Assembly: GCF_904849725.1 (NCBI RefSeq)
Contig: NC_058523.1
Span: 110,548,189-110,612,188, forward strand
Length of the DNA: 64,000 nucleotides
Reading direction: 5' to 3'
DNA from: Hordeum vulgare subsp. vulgare
Lineage: Eukaryota > Streptophyta > Magnoliopsida > Poales > Poaceae
The translations under genes and the position numbers were made by a program. This document shows positions 11,601 to 20,239 of this stretch, piece after piece (position 1 is the first letter of the stretch; the number at the start of each line of letters is the position of its first letter). The notes under the pieces are model-generated. The model was not told where the DNA came from. It worked only from the letters and a program-made list of their open reading frames with translations, and searched no databases.

Positions 11601-13483
11601 AGGGAAGAGCAGTGGGAGTTGAGGCTGAAGGAGAGGGAGACGCCAGAGAGGTGGATGTAGAGATGGCACCGGGGTGGTCGCGGGGTTGGGGTGGTTCAGG
11701 GACGGAGAGAGAGATTTGGGATGATGGCTGGATGATGGTGACAGACTGACGGTATGCCAGGTGCTCCTCCCATCAGGGCGTGGATGCATCTTCCAAGACG
11801 GACGACAACGAGCTCGCACACCGAAGCCTAGGTCAGGGCCAGGGGCAGTCTGAGCGATGACACATGAGTTGGGGTGTCGCGGACGTGTTTGGTGCTCCTC
11901 CGACGGATGGTGATGGCGCGCTGAGGTGTTACGGGTGTGCCTGGGACTTCTCCTGGCGATGGATGTGACTGGATGCGCCGGTCGCCAGCCAACAACGCGA
12001 GAGGAGGGCCATCCTCCTCGAACGAGAAGGCGAGGAAATGGTTGCAGAAACGCCTTGTACGATGTGGCGGCGGCCTGCACTCCTGCCGAGTGTCGAGTCG
12101 ACAGGGATCATGGTGACCTCGCGGCGGCAGGTAGCAACGCTCATCCTCCTGCTCCTCCATAAACGTCGCCATTGCCACCACATCCTTCTCCTATGGCGGC
12201 AGCCGGCGGCCATCTAGGTTATTCGATGTGGAGAGCTCGCTTGTTCTGTGTGGAGAGGTGAGAGAGAGTCGCTCGTTAGACAAAAAAAAAACAGATGGGG
12301 AAGGAAAAACCGGTAAGTGGAACGCGAGAAAAAACCCGGTGGGGTGAGATTGATAGGGTGGCTGCGTGCTAACGAAACCACATACGGACTGTGCAATTAG
12401 GAGTAGAGACATGCAGCTTTGTTGAGTTCTAACGTTAGGTACTTAGGTTTTACACCTGAATGGCAAGTGGGGAACACCTTTAGATGGTAACCAGTAGATT
12501 AGTCAAAATGGATGGTCTTATACAAGTCCGGTGCACCTTAAACAGTACTCCCTCCGTCTCAAAATTCTTGTCTTAGATTTGTCTAAATATGGATAGTCAC
12601 GCTTTAATGTTAGATACATTCGTATCTAGACAAATCTTAGACAAGAATTTTGGGACGGAGGTAGTATATATTAATATGTTACTCTTAAAGTCTTAATAGA
12701 CTAATTGAGTAAAACGCAAGTACCCAGTTGATCCCTGCATAATTACCACATGTAAGCTGGTAAGCTCACAGAGCAAATAACGTTCACCAAATGTTAGAAA
12801 ATTGAATGTCAATCTTATGTGATTGATTTGTGCTCTTTTGATGCATTGAAGGCTGGAACAAAGGCGAGCGCACGTACCACTGTGTCAAGCGTCCAGATGT
12901 TGGCTTTGCAACTGCATTTTGGAGATCGCAATCAAGTCAAGATGCTTCCCAGCTTCCTCAGATGCTTTCCTAACTTGGACACACTGATTATCGAGGTAAC
13001 CCCACCTCTTGCTTCATTTGGCATTTGGAGCATCATCAGTACATTGAATCAGATTGCTGCTGCATAATCAGCACCATGTGCAGCTGAATTGTTTGCTTAC
13101 CCGAATTGCAGTCTTTTCTTGAAACCACCAGCAATCGCAGTCTCAAGTTCTGGCAGGGGACAAGTCCTATTGAGTGTGTCGGGTCGCACCTCAAAACTCT
13201 GTCTTTCTGTGAGCTACAAGGGAATGATGACGAGTTTGATTTCATCATGTTCATCGTGGAGAACGCACCAAAGCTGGAGAGGCTGATCATCCAAATTAAA
13301 CAAGACCTAACTTACACCGAGAGGCAGATGGTGGTTGCCAAACTGGGGGATCTTAGCTGTGCTAGCTGGGCCAATACGAACTGCAAAGTGCGACTCGAGA
13401 TCAGTGGCAATCCTATCGGAAGTTCTTGGAGCATTGAAGCGGGATCAGATTTGTCTTCTGACGATCCCTTTTCCTGCCTCTGA
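5660..13483 (+). CDS. F-box / LRR / FBD-type protein, three exons
   Basis: Exons 5660-6721, 12852-12995 and 13112-13483 join in phase 0 through GT..AG sites (AAG|GTACGC; TTGAAG|GCT; GAG|GTAACC; TTGCAG|TCT) to give about 525 residues ending in TGA. Residues 71-110 form an F-box (RLSRLPDDLLRRVLSRLPA, then TTVLSSRWRGLW), which binds the SKP1 adaptor of SCF ubiquitin ligases. Leucine-rich repeat-like sequence follows (FPNLRELVLGCIVMEDKDLE; MLPSFLRCFPNLDTLIIE), and an FBD-type C-terminus is in exon 3 (HLKTLSFCELQG, FIVENAPKLERLIIQI). The family selects proteins for ubiquitination; the target is unknown. I chose the ATG at 5660 over one at 5528 because the latter would add a low-complexity tail next to the transposon end. 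No stop or frameshift was found. The 6.1 kb first intron is unusual. Confidence 0.85.
7002..7164. mobile_element. Stowaway-type MITE
   Basis: Inverted ends CTTCCTCCGTTCCTAAATAT and its complement flank a 163 bp AT-rich hairpin-forming element between TA duplications (7000-7001, 7165-7166). This is the usual form of Tc1/mariner-derived Stowaway elements in Triticeae. It has no coding capacity. Confidence 0.9.
7777..7865. mobile_element. Short Stowaway-type MITE, 89 bp
   Basis: The ends CTCCCTTTGTAAACTAATAT and the complementary right end form an almost complete hairpin around TAGATCACTATTTTAGTGATC. TA stands on both sides (7775-7776, 7866-7867). Confidence 0.9.
8516..8628. mobile_element. Stowaway-type MITE inside the Helitron
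   Basis: The inverted ends GCCCTCTGTCCGGAATTACT and a right end with TCCGGACGGAGGGAG make a 113 bp hairpin element between TA duplications (8514-8515, 8629-8630). Confidence 0.9.
9681..10650 (-). mobile_element. RTE-type LINE, 3' end, split by another retroposon
   Basis: On the minus strand 10640-10346 encodes the C-terminal part of an RTE reverse transcriptase protein (GWMKWRQASSILYDKRVP, LKGKFYRTAVRLAMLYSAEC, MRMLRWMCGHTRKDRNR, GVAPIEDKLV). The final residues (ELAMDRGAWKLAIHVPKP) and the tail, with the word GGGACTAAAGGC and a TTG repeat, are at about 9830-9681. The two pieces are separated by an inserted retroposon (about 9831-10345). The 5' part of the LINE is missing, as is usual after incomplete reverse transcription. 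This is an inactive remnant. Confidence 0.75.
9831..10345 (-). mobile_element. Poly(A)-tailed retroposon inserted in the RTE LINE
   Basis: A T-run at 9830-9848 on the plus strand is a poly(A) tail on the minus strand. It is followed by about 500 bp that interrupts the RTE protein, whose frame is lost at about 10345 and resumes its final residues below 9830. The sequence next to the tail resembles 3' ends of grass LINE-type retroposons. No open protein was recognised and the exact right edge is uncertain by tens of bases. Confidence 0.5.
12548..12664. mobile_element. Stowaway-type MITE
   Basis: CTCCCTCCGTCTCAAAATTC and its complement at the right end flank a 117 bp hairpin element between TA duplications (12546-12547, 12665-12666). 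It lies about 190 bases before exon 2 of the F-box gene. Confidence 0.92.
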
Positions 13484-13874
13484 ACTCAGACGTGCCTGCA
13501 TGTTTCGGCGCCTAAGATTTTACAGGAAGTGCAAGTGTTCTGTCTGCAGTATCCATTATAGTCGATGGTTTCGGTTGCCGGAATGTGCTCTGTGAAGGCT
13601 GGGAAGAGTTCTGTTGGAGAGGGTTCTACTTGTACTAGCATGGGTAGCTTTATTCGCATATTCTGTTAAGTGTCTACCTGCAGCTGTTGCTTCTATCGGA
13701 ATGATGACTGATGTAATCAATGTCGTGTGTTTCGTCGATGTTACATCACAAAATTTATGTCTGTAGCGGCTGGAACTTCTGAACCAATCTGTGCCTTCTG
13801 GTGTGATCGAAGATGCAGAAGCACTTGCGTTTTCGCGCTGGTCGTAATGAAAGTATCATCATGCATGCCAACTA
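13484..13874 (+). other. 3' untranslated region and downstream flank of the F-box gene
   Basis: This follows the TGA at 13481-13483. T/G-rich sequence with TGTAATCAATG near 13711 and AATGAAAGT near 13846 is compatible with plant polyadenylation signals, but no strong AATAAA is present. The end of the transcript cannot be placed from sequence alone. Confidence 0.4.
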
Positions 13875-14063
13875 CTCCTTTTGTTTTTAAATACAAAGTC
13901 TTTTATGAGATTTTACTATGAATTACATACGAAGCCAAATAAAAGAATCTATAATATATCTATATACATCCGTATATAGTTTCTTTAAAATATATCTATA
14001 TACATCTGTATGTAGTTCGTCGTGAAATATCTTAAAAGACTTTATATTTAGGAATTGAGGAAG
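13875..14063. mobile_element. Stowaway-type MITE
   Basis: The left end CTCCTTTTGTTTTTAAATAC and the inverted right end with TATTTAGGAATTGAGGAAG delimit a 189 bp element between TA dinucleotides (13873-13874 and 14064-14065). An internal TATCTATATACATC word is repeated. The ends are more diverged than in the intron copies. Confidence 0.8.
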
Positions 14064-14065
14064 TA

Positions 14066-14262
14066 TTTCCTCTGTTTATAAATATGTCTTTTTAGAGGTT
14101 CCACTAGTGAATTACATATGGATGTATATAGACATACTTTACGGTGTAGGTTTATGAGATTTATTGAATTCTTTAAAAAGATATATGTCTTTTTAGAGGT
14201 TCCACTTTGTATGTAATTACTATTGAATTCTTTAAAAAACTTGTATTTAGGAACGAAGGGAG
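14066..14262. mobile_element. Second Stowaway-type MITE abutting the first
   Basis: The inverted ends TTTCCTCTGTTTATAAATAT and TATTTAGGAACGAAGGGAG lie between TA (14064-14065, shared with the previous element) and TA (14263-14264). GTCTTTTTAGAGGTTCCACT occurs twice inside (about 14085 and 14188), so part of the element is duplicated. Confidence 0.78.
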
Positions 14263-14264
14263 TA

Positions 14265-14524
14265 GGTAATTTTGATGAGGTGAGAATTAAATGCAGAAAA
14301 AAGGTTGAGTATCATATCATATCATGATACCGTATCATATTAAGGCCCAGTTCTTTTCACCCTGTATTCTAGAGAATCAGGATTATGAAAAATTCTTCCA
14401 GAATCAGCTTCTTCCAGAATCTGTCGTCGAGTTCTTTTCAGAGATTGTACTTTTAGATTTTGAAAAGTGTTGTTGTATTGAAATGTCTGTACTGTCCTTA
14501 GACGAAAGTTGTTTGATGAATTGT
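14265..14524. other. Short intergenic stretch without a recognised gene
   Basis: Contains a small ATCATAT repeat (14309-14340) and repeated CCAGAATC words (14398-14422). The single 67-residue frame resembles nothing known to me. Confidence 0.3.
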
Positions 14525-14632
14525 TAACACTCTTATCTTGTTCAAGCCAATAAATAGAGCTGGGGTTATAGTTAAAGCAGCCAGTAGAAAACCGAAATAA
14601 CTAGTTAAAGTAAGCATGAAAGAGTTAAATTC
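14525..14632 (-). pseudogene. petL: Plastid petL fragment in nuclear DNA (NUPT)
   Basis: On the minus strand, the ATG at 14617 opens [20 protein letters not shown] followed by LFIGLNKIR. This is essentially the whole petL protein, the single-helix subunit VI of the cytochrome b6f complex of the plastid thylakoid. A few upstream plastid-like bases precede the ATG. Instead of ending after about 31 residues, the frame runs on, so the right border of the plastid piece is at about 14528. A plastid gene has no role here without plastid expression signals. It is read as transferred organelle DNA. Confidence 0.85.
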
Positions 14633-14646
14633 CTTTTTTTTTGATA

Positions 14647-14735
14647 CAGCTACTTGTGCAAGCATTTTACGATTAAGAATCAATTTCTTCTTGTACAGGT
14701 TGTGTATTAATTTACTATAACTATCGAATACTTAA
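14647..14735 (-). pseudogene. rpl20: Plastid rpl20 3' fragment in nuclear DNA (NUPT)
   Basis: Immediately upstream of the petL piece on the same strand, 14733-14647 reads [20 protein letters not shown] then KMLAQVAVS. This is the C-terminal part of plastid ribosomal protein L20 of the large subunit. The N-terminal three quarters and the last residues are absent. A run of A (T on the plus strand, 14631-14641) joins it to petL. In grass plastomes rpl20 and petL are a few kilobases apart on opposite strands, so this join is rearranged. Confidence 0.8.
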
Positions 14736-14837
14736 CAAAAGTGTATTTTACGGATGTCATAAAAAATGCTAAATATTACAATGGGTTTAAAGTTTTGTTC
14801 ATGACGGCAAGTGCATAAACTAAAAAAAAGAATACTC

Positions 14838-15475
14838 TCAAGGTACAAGACTAGCAGCAATCGACTCACGTGTTGCGTTTATGGTACCATCATCTTTTGG
14901 TGGTAGAGCGTTGGCACGTGTAAACGGCAATGGAGGTTTGACGTATGCATCATTGTCAAACTTGTCGAAATGCTCATCACGTAACTTGCTATCACGGATC
15001 CAATTGTGGAGACACATGCATGTAGTGACAATCATTTATTGGGTCTCCGGTTTGTACCGAGGTATGTCTTTGAGAATTCGCCATTTCATCTTCAGAACAC
15101 CAAATGTTCTTTCGATGACATTTCGCAAAGAAGAATGTCGATGGTTGAACGTCTCATATCTCCCAACTGGCGGGTGTTGTTGAAAATATGATACATGGTA
15201 TCGTTGCCCTTTGTATGGTGCTAGATAACCAACCCTGTTTGGATATCCGGAGTCGACAAGATAATATTTATCTACAATAGGACATCAACATAAGACATTA
15301 AAAATTTATAGCATACCATGTTGAATATTACTATATGGACACATGAGAGAGATTACCTTTTGGGGGTTGTGGAAAGTGATCGTAACGAACTATGGCATCG
15401 CTCCATACACGTGTGTCATGAACAGATCCGGACCATCCGGAAACAACAAACGTGAACCTCATATCAAAATCACAC
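14838..15475 (-). pseudogene. PIF/Harbinger transposase (DDE_4/HARBI1-like), C-terminal fragment with one stop
   Basis: The minus strand encodes the C-terminal half of a PIF transposase in two exons. Exon a (about 15475-15357) reads DMRFTFVVSGWSGSVHDTRV with the second catalytic Asp. A GTAATC..TTGTAG intron (15356-15272) follows. Exon b (15271-14838) reads DKYYLVDSGYPNRVGYLAPY, then VIERTFGVLKMKWRIL with the catalytic Glu, and ends ATRESIAASLVP. A TAA interrupts exon b just before MIVTTCMCLHNWIRD, near 15037. The first catalytic Asp and the N-terminus were not found; the sequence to the right is AT-rich. No matching terminal repeats were located. This is an inactive relic. Confidence 0.85.
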
Positions 15476-16689
15476 AAAATATAAGGATTATTAGTATTTT
15501 TGAAAATTCAAATTTCTATACTTTTGACCAAGTTGAGAGCCAAAAATGTTGACTTCCACAATATTAAAAAAAAATGAAAATTCATTTTCTGATGAATCTA
15601 ATAATAACACTGTTTTAATATTATGAACTCTGATATATTTCTCTACGAATTTAATCAGATTCAAAGAGGTTTGACTTTCAAAAAAGTAATACACCATATA
15701 TTTTGAAGTAGAATGATTAACGAAATTTGAAAATCCATACAAATTCAATAACGCAGCAAAGCGCGTCCAATCCTTCTAGTATAATACTATGCATTATGAA
15801 TGTATTATGCACTATGAATGTAGTATCATACACTAGTATCATATGCATGATATTAATATATGATACATCAAAATGCAATTCGGCTCCCGGAAGCGCGTGC
15901 TCCTGTCCATGAAAAATGAATTTTAATATGTCAAAACAATTCTAACAAAAATATTATGTGTTCTTTGTCACATCCAAATGCTACCTCAAAATTGTTAGGC
16001 TAAAAAGGTAAAGCATTTTGCCTATACAAAAAAGCAAATTAAACATGGATTGTTACCCCAAAATATACCTAGGCATCTCCGGCCCGACCGACCCCAAAAT
16101 ATAGGGCCTAGGCCCTATGGGCTTGCCCGTGGGCCGGGCTTGGACCTAAGTTTAGAGCCCACCAGCAGGCCCGGGCTGGACTTGGGCTTGACATATTAGG
16201 ATTTTAAGGAAGAGGCCCAGCCCATGGCCCCAAGCCCGACGAGCTTTTCGACAGATGGGCCGGGCTTAGGCTTCAAAGGAGGCCCGATGGTAGTGCCCGG
16301 GCCTTAGTTTTCTGCTGTGGGATTTTTAGGGCCCGGCCCAAGGCGAGATATACCCCAAAATGTCACATCCAAATTTGTTTTTTTTCACCAACGAAACATC
16401 ACTACTCCATTTTCGCATGAAAATTGTCAAACATGCTTGAGACACTAACACAAATATCTATAATCGTTTTTAGAATTTTTTGAAAATATTACTATTATTT
16501 TTCAGGCCAAAACACCTCTCCCGTGATACCCCATTACAGCCAGGAGCTCCTACTTGCCGCTCATTGCGGCACGGACTCCTCCGCCGCACAAGGCAGGCGC
16601 CCCCACTGGGCCAGCCTAGTTTTGTTTCTTTTTTGTTACTTTTTTCATTTTCTATTTATTTCTTTTTTTGGTTTGTTTTTTCTTTCGTT
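15476..16689. other. AT-rich stretch with a GC-rich patch, no gene recognised
   Basis: 15476-15780 is AT-rich and may be lost intron or 5' part of the transposase. 15780-15880 repeats CTATGAATGTA and TATCATAC words like a small hairpin element. 16075-16350 is a GC-rich block built from GGCCCGGGC and GGGCTTGG words. 16520-16620 is GC-rich and is followed by a T-rich run. No protein family and no clear element ends were seen. Confidence 0.3.
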
Positions 16690-16739
16690 TTTTACTTTTT
16701 TTGTATTTGAAGCAAAATCATTTTTCAAATTTGAAGAAC

Positions 16740-17660
16740 TATTTTGAAAAATCGTGAACAAATTTGGAAGTGTGAACATTTTTTTAAAGAACGGACATTT
16801 TTTGAATCTTGAGAATAAAATTTTGAAAAGCCCCAAACAAATTTGAAAGTGCGAACAAATTTTTAAATCACGAACTTTTTTTGAATTTTGAGAACAAATT
16901 TTAGAACCGAGAGCAATTTTGAATCATGAACAAATTTGGAAGCACGACCAATTTTTAAAAGCACAAACATTTTTTGACTCTTTAGAACAAAATTTGGAAA
17001 AGGAGAACAATTTTGAAAAACCCCGAACAAATTTGAAAGTGCGAGCAAATTTCTAAAGCACAAACATTTTTTAAAATTTGAGAACAAATTGTGAAACCGA
17101 GAATAATTTTGAAAAATCATGGACAAATTTGGAAGCGCGATTGTTTTTTGAACACAAACATTTTTTGAATCTTGAGAACAAATTTTTGAAAAACCCTAAA
17201 CAAATTTGGAAGTACGAACAAATTTTAAAAGCACGAATATTTTTTGTATTTTGAGAACAATTTTTTAAAAATCCTGAACAAATTTGGAAGCGCAAACATT
17301 TTTTTAAAGCGTGCACATTTTTTGAATCTTAAGAACAAAATTTTGAAACGGAGAACAATTTTTAAAAACCCCAACCAAATTTGGAAGCGTGAACAAATTT
17401 TTAAAACACGAGCACTTTTTGAATCTTGAGAATAAAGTTTGAAACCGAGAACAAGTTTGAAAATCCTGAGCAAATTTGGAAGCACGAATAATTTATTCAA
17501 GCACGAATATTTTTTTAGTCTTGAGAACGAAATTTTGAAACGGAGACCAATTTTGAAATAAAACCCGAACAAATTTGAAAGCGGAACAACTTTTAAAGCA
17601 CGAACCTTTTTTGAATGTTAAGAACATATTTTAAAACAGAGAACAAATTTGAATCTTTAG
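16740..17660. repeat. Degenerate tandem array, units of about 97 and 78 bp
   Basis: The word AATTTGGAAG (or AATTTGAAAG) recurs at 16761, 16840, 16933, 17030, 17126, 17203, 17281, 17378, 17473 and 17572. Spacings are 79, 93, 97, 96, 77, 78, 97, 95 and 99, so two unit sizes differ by about 19 bases. Each unit also has GAACAAATTTT and CACGAACATTTTTTGAAT-like words. Short open frames on the minus strand (LRFKI, FKKC, SRFKKC motifs) are a by-product of the repeat and not proteins. Confidence 0.8.
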
Positions 17661-18429
17661 AACAAATTTTAAAACCAATATCATCTTTTGGAAAATACAT
17701 AACAATTTTTTAAAATCGATAACATTTTTAGACAATCCAAAAATATTTTTTGAAACAGATATAGAAAAGAGAAAAAAGAAACAAAAAAAATGGAAAAGGA
17801 AAAAGCCGGTTCAGAAACTTTCTAGAAGTTTCCCAAAACCGAAAAACCCAACTAGGAACCTCTAGAAAATCCTAAAACCGGAACGCTGCACCCTCACTAA
17901 ATAGGCCAGCCATTTGTAATCGATCCCTCTCCCACTCTGTGTGATCCCCCGCTTCGCACACAGCAAAGAATAGTGTTTTCTATTACAGCCAGCCTTACCT
18001 CGTAGTCCTTATATGCATCCTGTCATCCTGTCTTGCCTCGGGTTGAAGCAAGTGGGATATCAAATCATATTATAAATCTCGTTAAGCCTAAATGACACCG
18101 TATTCCCTTTTTTAGCCAAATAACGACACCGTATTCCTTTAACTCGCATACAAAATCTACTCTTTATCTCCTATCTCGCACAGTGCAAGGTAGAGTCTGT
18201 TGGAATGTATTGACCTTGTATATATTCTGTACATCTTCGCTTACGTGCACATACATATTTATCCACATAACGCACCTCTTCACTTCTATACTTTTGCCGA
18301 TAAAGAACATTTTATCATTTAAAAATTTAAGCATTACATACGGTTTCTACATAACTGAGATGCACACAACCATAATCCAATTCAAGTTCTAAAAAAATCA
18401 AAAATATCAAAATACAAGTAATCATGAAG
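17661..18429. other. Spacer, no recognised gene
   Basis: A-rich sequence is followed by a block with TTTCTAGAAGTTTCC and CTCTAGAAAATCC words, then ordinary AT-rich intergenic sequence. ACGACACCGTATTCC-like words occur twice (about 18090 and 18122). Nothing coding was seen. Confidence 0.3.
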
Positions 18430-19140
18430 AGACTGTATAACGCCTAAGACGTAGTAGGGCCAATTCGAAGATCTTGCTACTGTTTATATCGGGTAAAACT
18501 ATCCATCGTTGTAGCCTCCAAGCATGTACACATGTTGGTAAACAGGTTTTGATTATTCATACGTTGTAGAAACGACCATAAACATAGCATACCGGTGCAC
18601 CTGTAGATAACTTGAAGAGAGAAGAACTTTATCGTTAAAAATCTTATCATTCCTACGTAGCCAAAATGACCAAATCACGACAAGCGTTGTCACCTTGAGA
18701 AGAATTCTAAACTTGTTATTGATCTCATGTAACCAGTTGACAAAAATATTAGCAACATTACGTGGAGAACACAAGCAGGGACGAAGCCAACATTCATTCA
18801 TGCGGGGGAAGTTTATTCATGGAGGGGCCAAAGCTCACATGGAGTGATTTTTTTGGCTGCAACAACCGATATCATAGAAGAAGAATTAATTTGTTAGGGG
18901 GAGGACTAGACCCCCCCCCCCCCCCTAAATTCGTCCTTGAACATAAGCCATAAGCTAATTGAATGACTGGCCATACAGAAGGAGCCAATCTGCATAGGAA
19001 GAACAAGCTTCTTATGGTCTCATCATGATGACAAAAAATACATTACACACTTCCATGCCAATTCCTCTAAGTAAGGTTATCTTTAATAAAAATGACTCCT
19101 CAGCGAAGTACCACACAAAGATTTTATTTTTGAGTGGTAT
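18430..19140 (-). mobile_element. LINE remnant with zf-RVT C-terminal region, split by a hAT MITE
   Basis: On the minus strand the sequence encodes the C-terminal zinc-binding region found after reverse transcriptase in plant L1-type LINEs. The pieces are a CxxC..H-type stretch around 19030-18960 (readable across small frameshifts) and NVANIFVNWLHEINNKFRIL, VIWSFWLRRNDKIFND at 18740-18600. A 164 bp hAT MITE interrupts it. No intact reverse transcriptase domain is present here. Confidence 0.6.
18776..18939. mobile_element. hAT-type MITE with 8 bp duplication
   Basis: The ends CAGGGACGAA and its imperfect complement TTCGTCCTTG flank 164 bp that include a run of 18 C. The flanks AACACAAG (18768-18775) and AACATAAG (18940-18947) form an eight-base duplication with one mismatch, the length typical of the hAT superfamily. 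It is inserted in LINE sequence. Confidence 0.75.
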
Positions 19141-19259
19141 CTTCATCTTCCAAATCATTTTTTGTATATTTATATAGAAATATATTTATTGACATGACGC
19201 ACCTGTTCATTATATCTTCGCATACGTACTAAGCATCTATTTTTTCTCTCTCAAATACA

Positions 19260-20234
19260 CACGAGTGTGCGTATCATATATTAAAGAAGGATATGAAAGA
19301 CTCCCTTCACATTGTTTGGTACAGAGTTATTTACATGCGTTTTATTGCCACACCACCAAAGCAAGCATCTACGACTACTCGCTACTACCCCACACTATCA
19401 ACCCGGCTACAAACTCATCGACATCTCCTCTCAAGGGTCCGACATGCTTCGAATCTCGGGTCTCGCTTCGTATGCGTTCTAGCACGTGTCGTGTAGAAGG
19501 TGTTGCACCATGGAAGACGATCACATTGCGGTGAGTCCACAACTCCCACATGACAAGGATGCACATCGCCCTAGCCATCTTCCGGTGTTGTCTGAAGGCC
19601 TCCTATCTTGTGCACCAATCGGGAAGGACTCGTCCACCATGGGTGCGCGTCTCGGCTGCCCCCAAAGCCCTGCAAACCATCTTGAGATCTCCCTTGCAAA
19701 CATGCATCCGATCATTAGATGATTCATGGTTTCATCATGTTGGACGCAGAAGGGGCACACAGCCTAGTGAGGAAGCCCCCTCTGCACCAACACATCGGAG
19801 GTCCAGCATCTATTCTTGATGGCCAGCCATGCAAAGAAGCGAAGCTTCAGGGGGGCCTCGACTTCCAGGTGAAGGTCGCCGTAGGTGCCACCTCAAATCT
19901 CGTGAACTTGGCTGCATAAACTGATCTGGGAGAGAACATGTCATTCCTCTCCCAAGCCCACAAAAAACGGTCGCGTGCATTATCCGTTGTGTGGACCTCG
20001 CGAACACGCTGCCACAGATCAAGGAACTGCGCAAGCATAGTGAGTGTGAGATCGGGCCTGATCCCTGCATCCCAGAAGTTGTTCGATAGAGCTTTCAAAG
20101 ACCATGCATGTAGATATGAACCTTTTGGGAATCTTTGCATAGTTCAGGGGGGCAACTTCCTCCACTCGATAGCTGCCAAGACATCTATCCTCTCAGAAGA
20201 GCATCTCATTGCCATATCCCACCGTGGTCGTACA
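19260..20234 (-). mobile_element. LINE (L1-type) ORF2 3' end with zf-RVT, frameshifted
   Basis: The minus strand encodes the region downstream of reverse transcriptase in plant L1 LINEs. WERNDMFSPRSVYAAKF at about 20000-19900 starts the zf-RVT domain. MCPFCVQHDETMNHLMIGC at 19760-19700 supplies the Cys/His ligands. LVMWELWTHRNVIVFHGATP at about 19550-19490 is the family C-terminus. The frame shifts at least twice between these parts, so the copy is dead. The reverse transcriptase core itself is absent and the right border is the LTR start at 20240. Confidence 0.75.
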
Positions 20235-20239
20235 TGCCG

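Larger units (their letters stand above)
8332..12409 (-). mobile_element. Probable non-autonomous Helitron (minus strand)
   Basis: Read on the minus strand, the 3' end is a hairpin (GCCCGT / ACGGGC, 8361-8342), then ten bases ending in CTAG at 8332, followed by a host T (8331). This is the hairpin-plus-CTRR-T end of grass Helitrons. The 5' end candidate TCTCTACTCC starts at 12409, but the base before it is G where the family prefers A. No RepHel helicase is visible, so it would be non-autonomous. Inside are a MITE, an RTE LINE fragment and a GC-rich transcript-like stretch (about 11400-12230) that may be a captured gene piece; I could not identify it. Between 10660 and 11250 and after 8630 nothing is recognised. 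Confidence 0.6.
6722..12851 (+). other. First intron of the F-box gene, 6.1 kb, filled with transposons
   Basis: Begins GTACGC and ends TTGAAG. Contents in order: MITE 7002-7164, MITE 7777-7865, probable Helitron 8332-12409 (with a MITE and two non-LTR retroposons inside) and MITE 12548-12664. The remaining parts (6722-6999, 7167-7774, 7868-8331, 12410-12545, 12667-12851) are AT-rich intron sequence with no gene seen. A short inverted repeat (TCTCTAAATA / TATTTAGAGA) lies near 8160-8190. Confidence 0.75.

Noticed and set aside
11256..12080. 274-codon open frame on the minus strand in the probable Helitron
   Set aside because: His/Pro/Ser/Arg-rich without recognisable domain. The other two minus-strand frames are also open for 90-117 codons in the same GC-rich DNA, so length alone is no evidence. 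Kept only as a possible captured fragment.
16075..16350. GGCCCGGGC-rich block as a CpG-type promoter
   Set aside because: No gene follows it and the words look like a degraded repeat; not enough to call a promoter.
16863..17572. Phe/Lys-rich minus-strand frames as membrane or repeat proteins
   Set aside because: They follow the AT-rich tandem array and change frame with each unit-length change.
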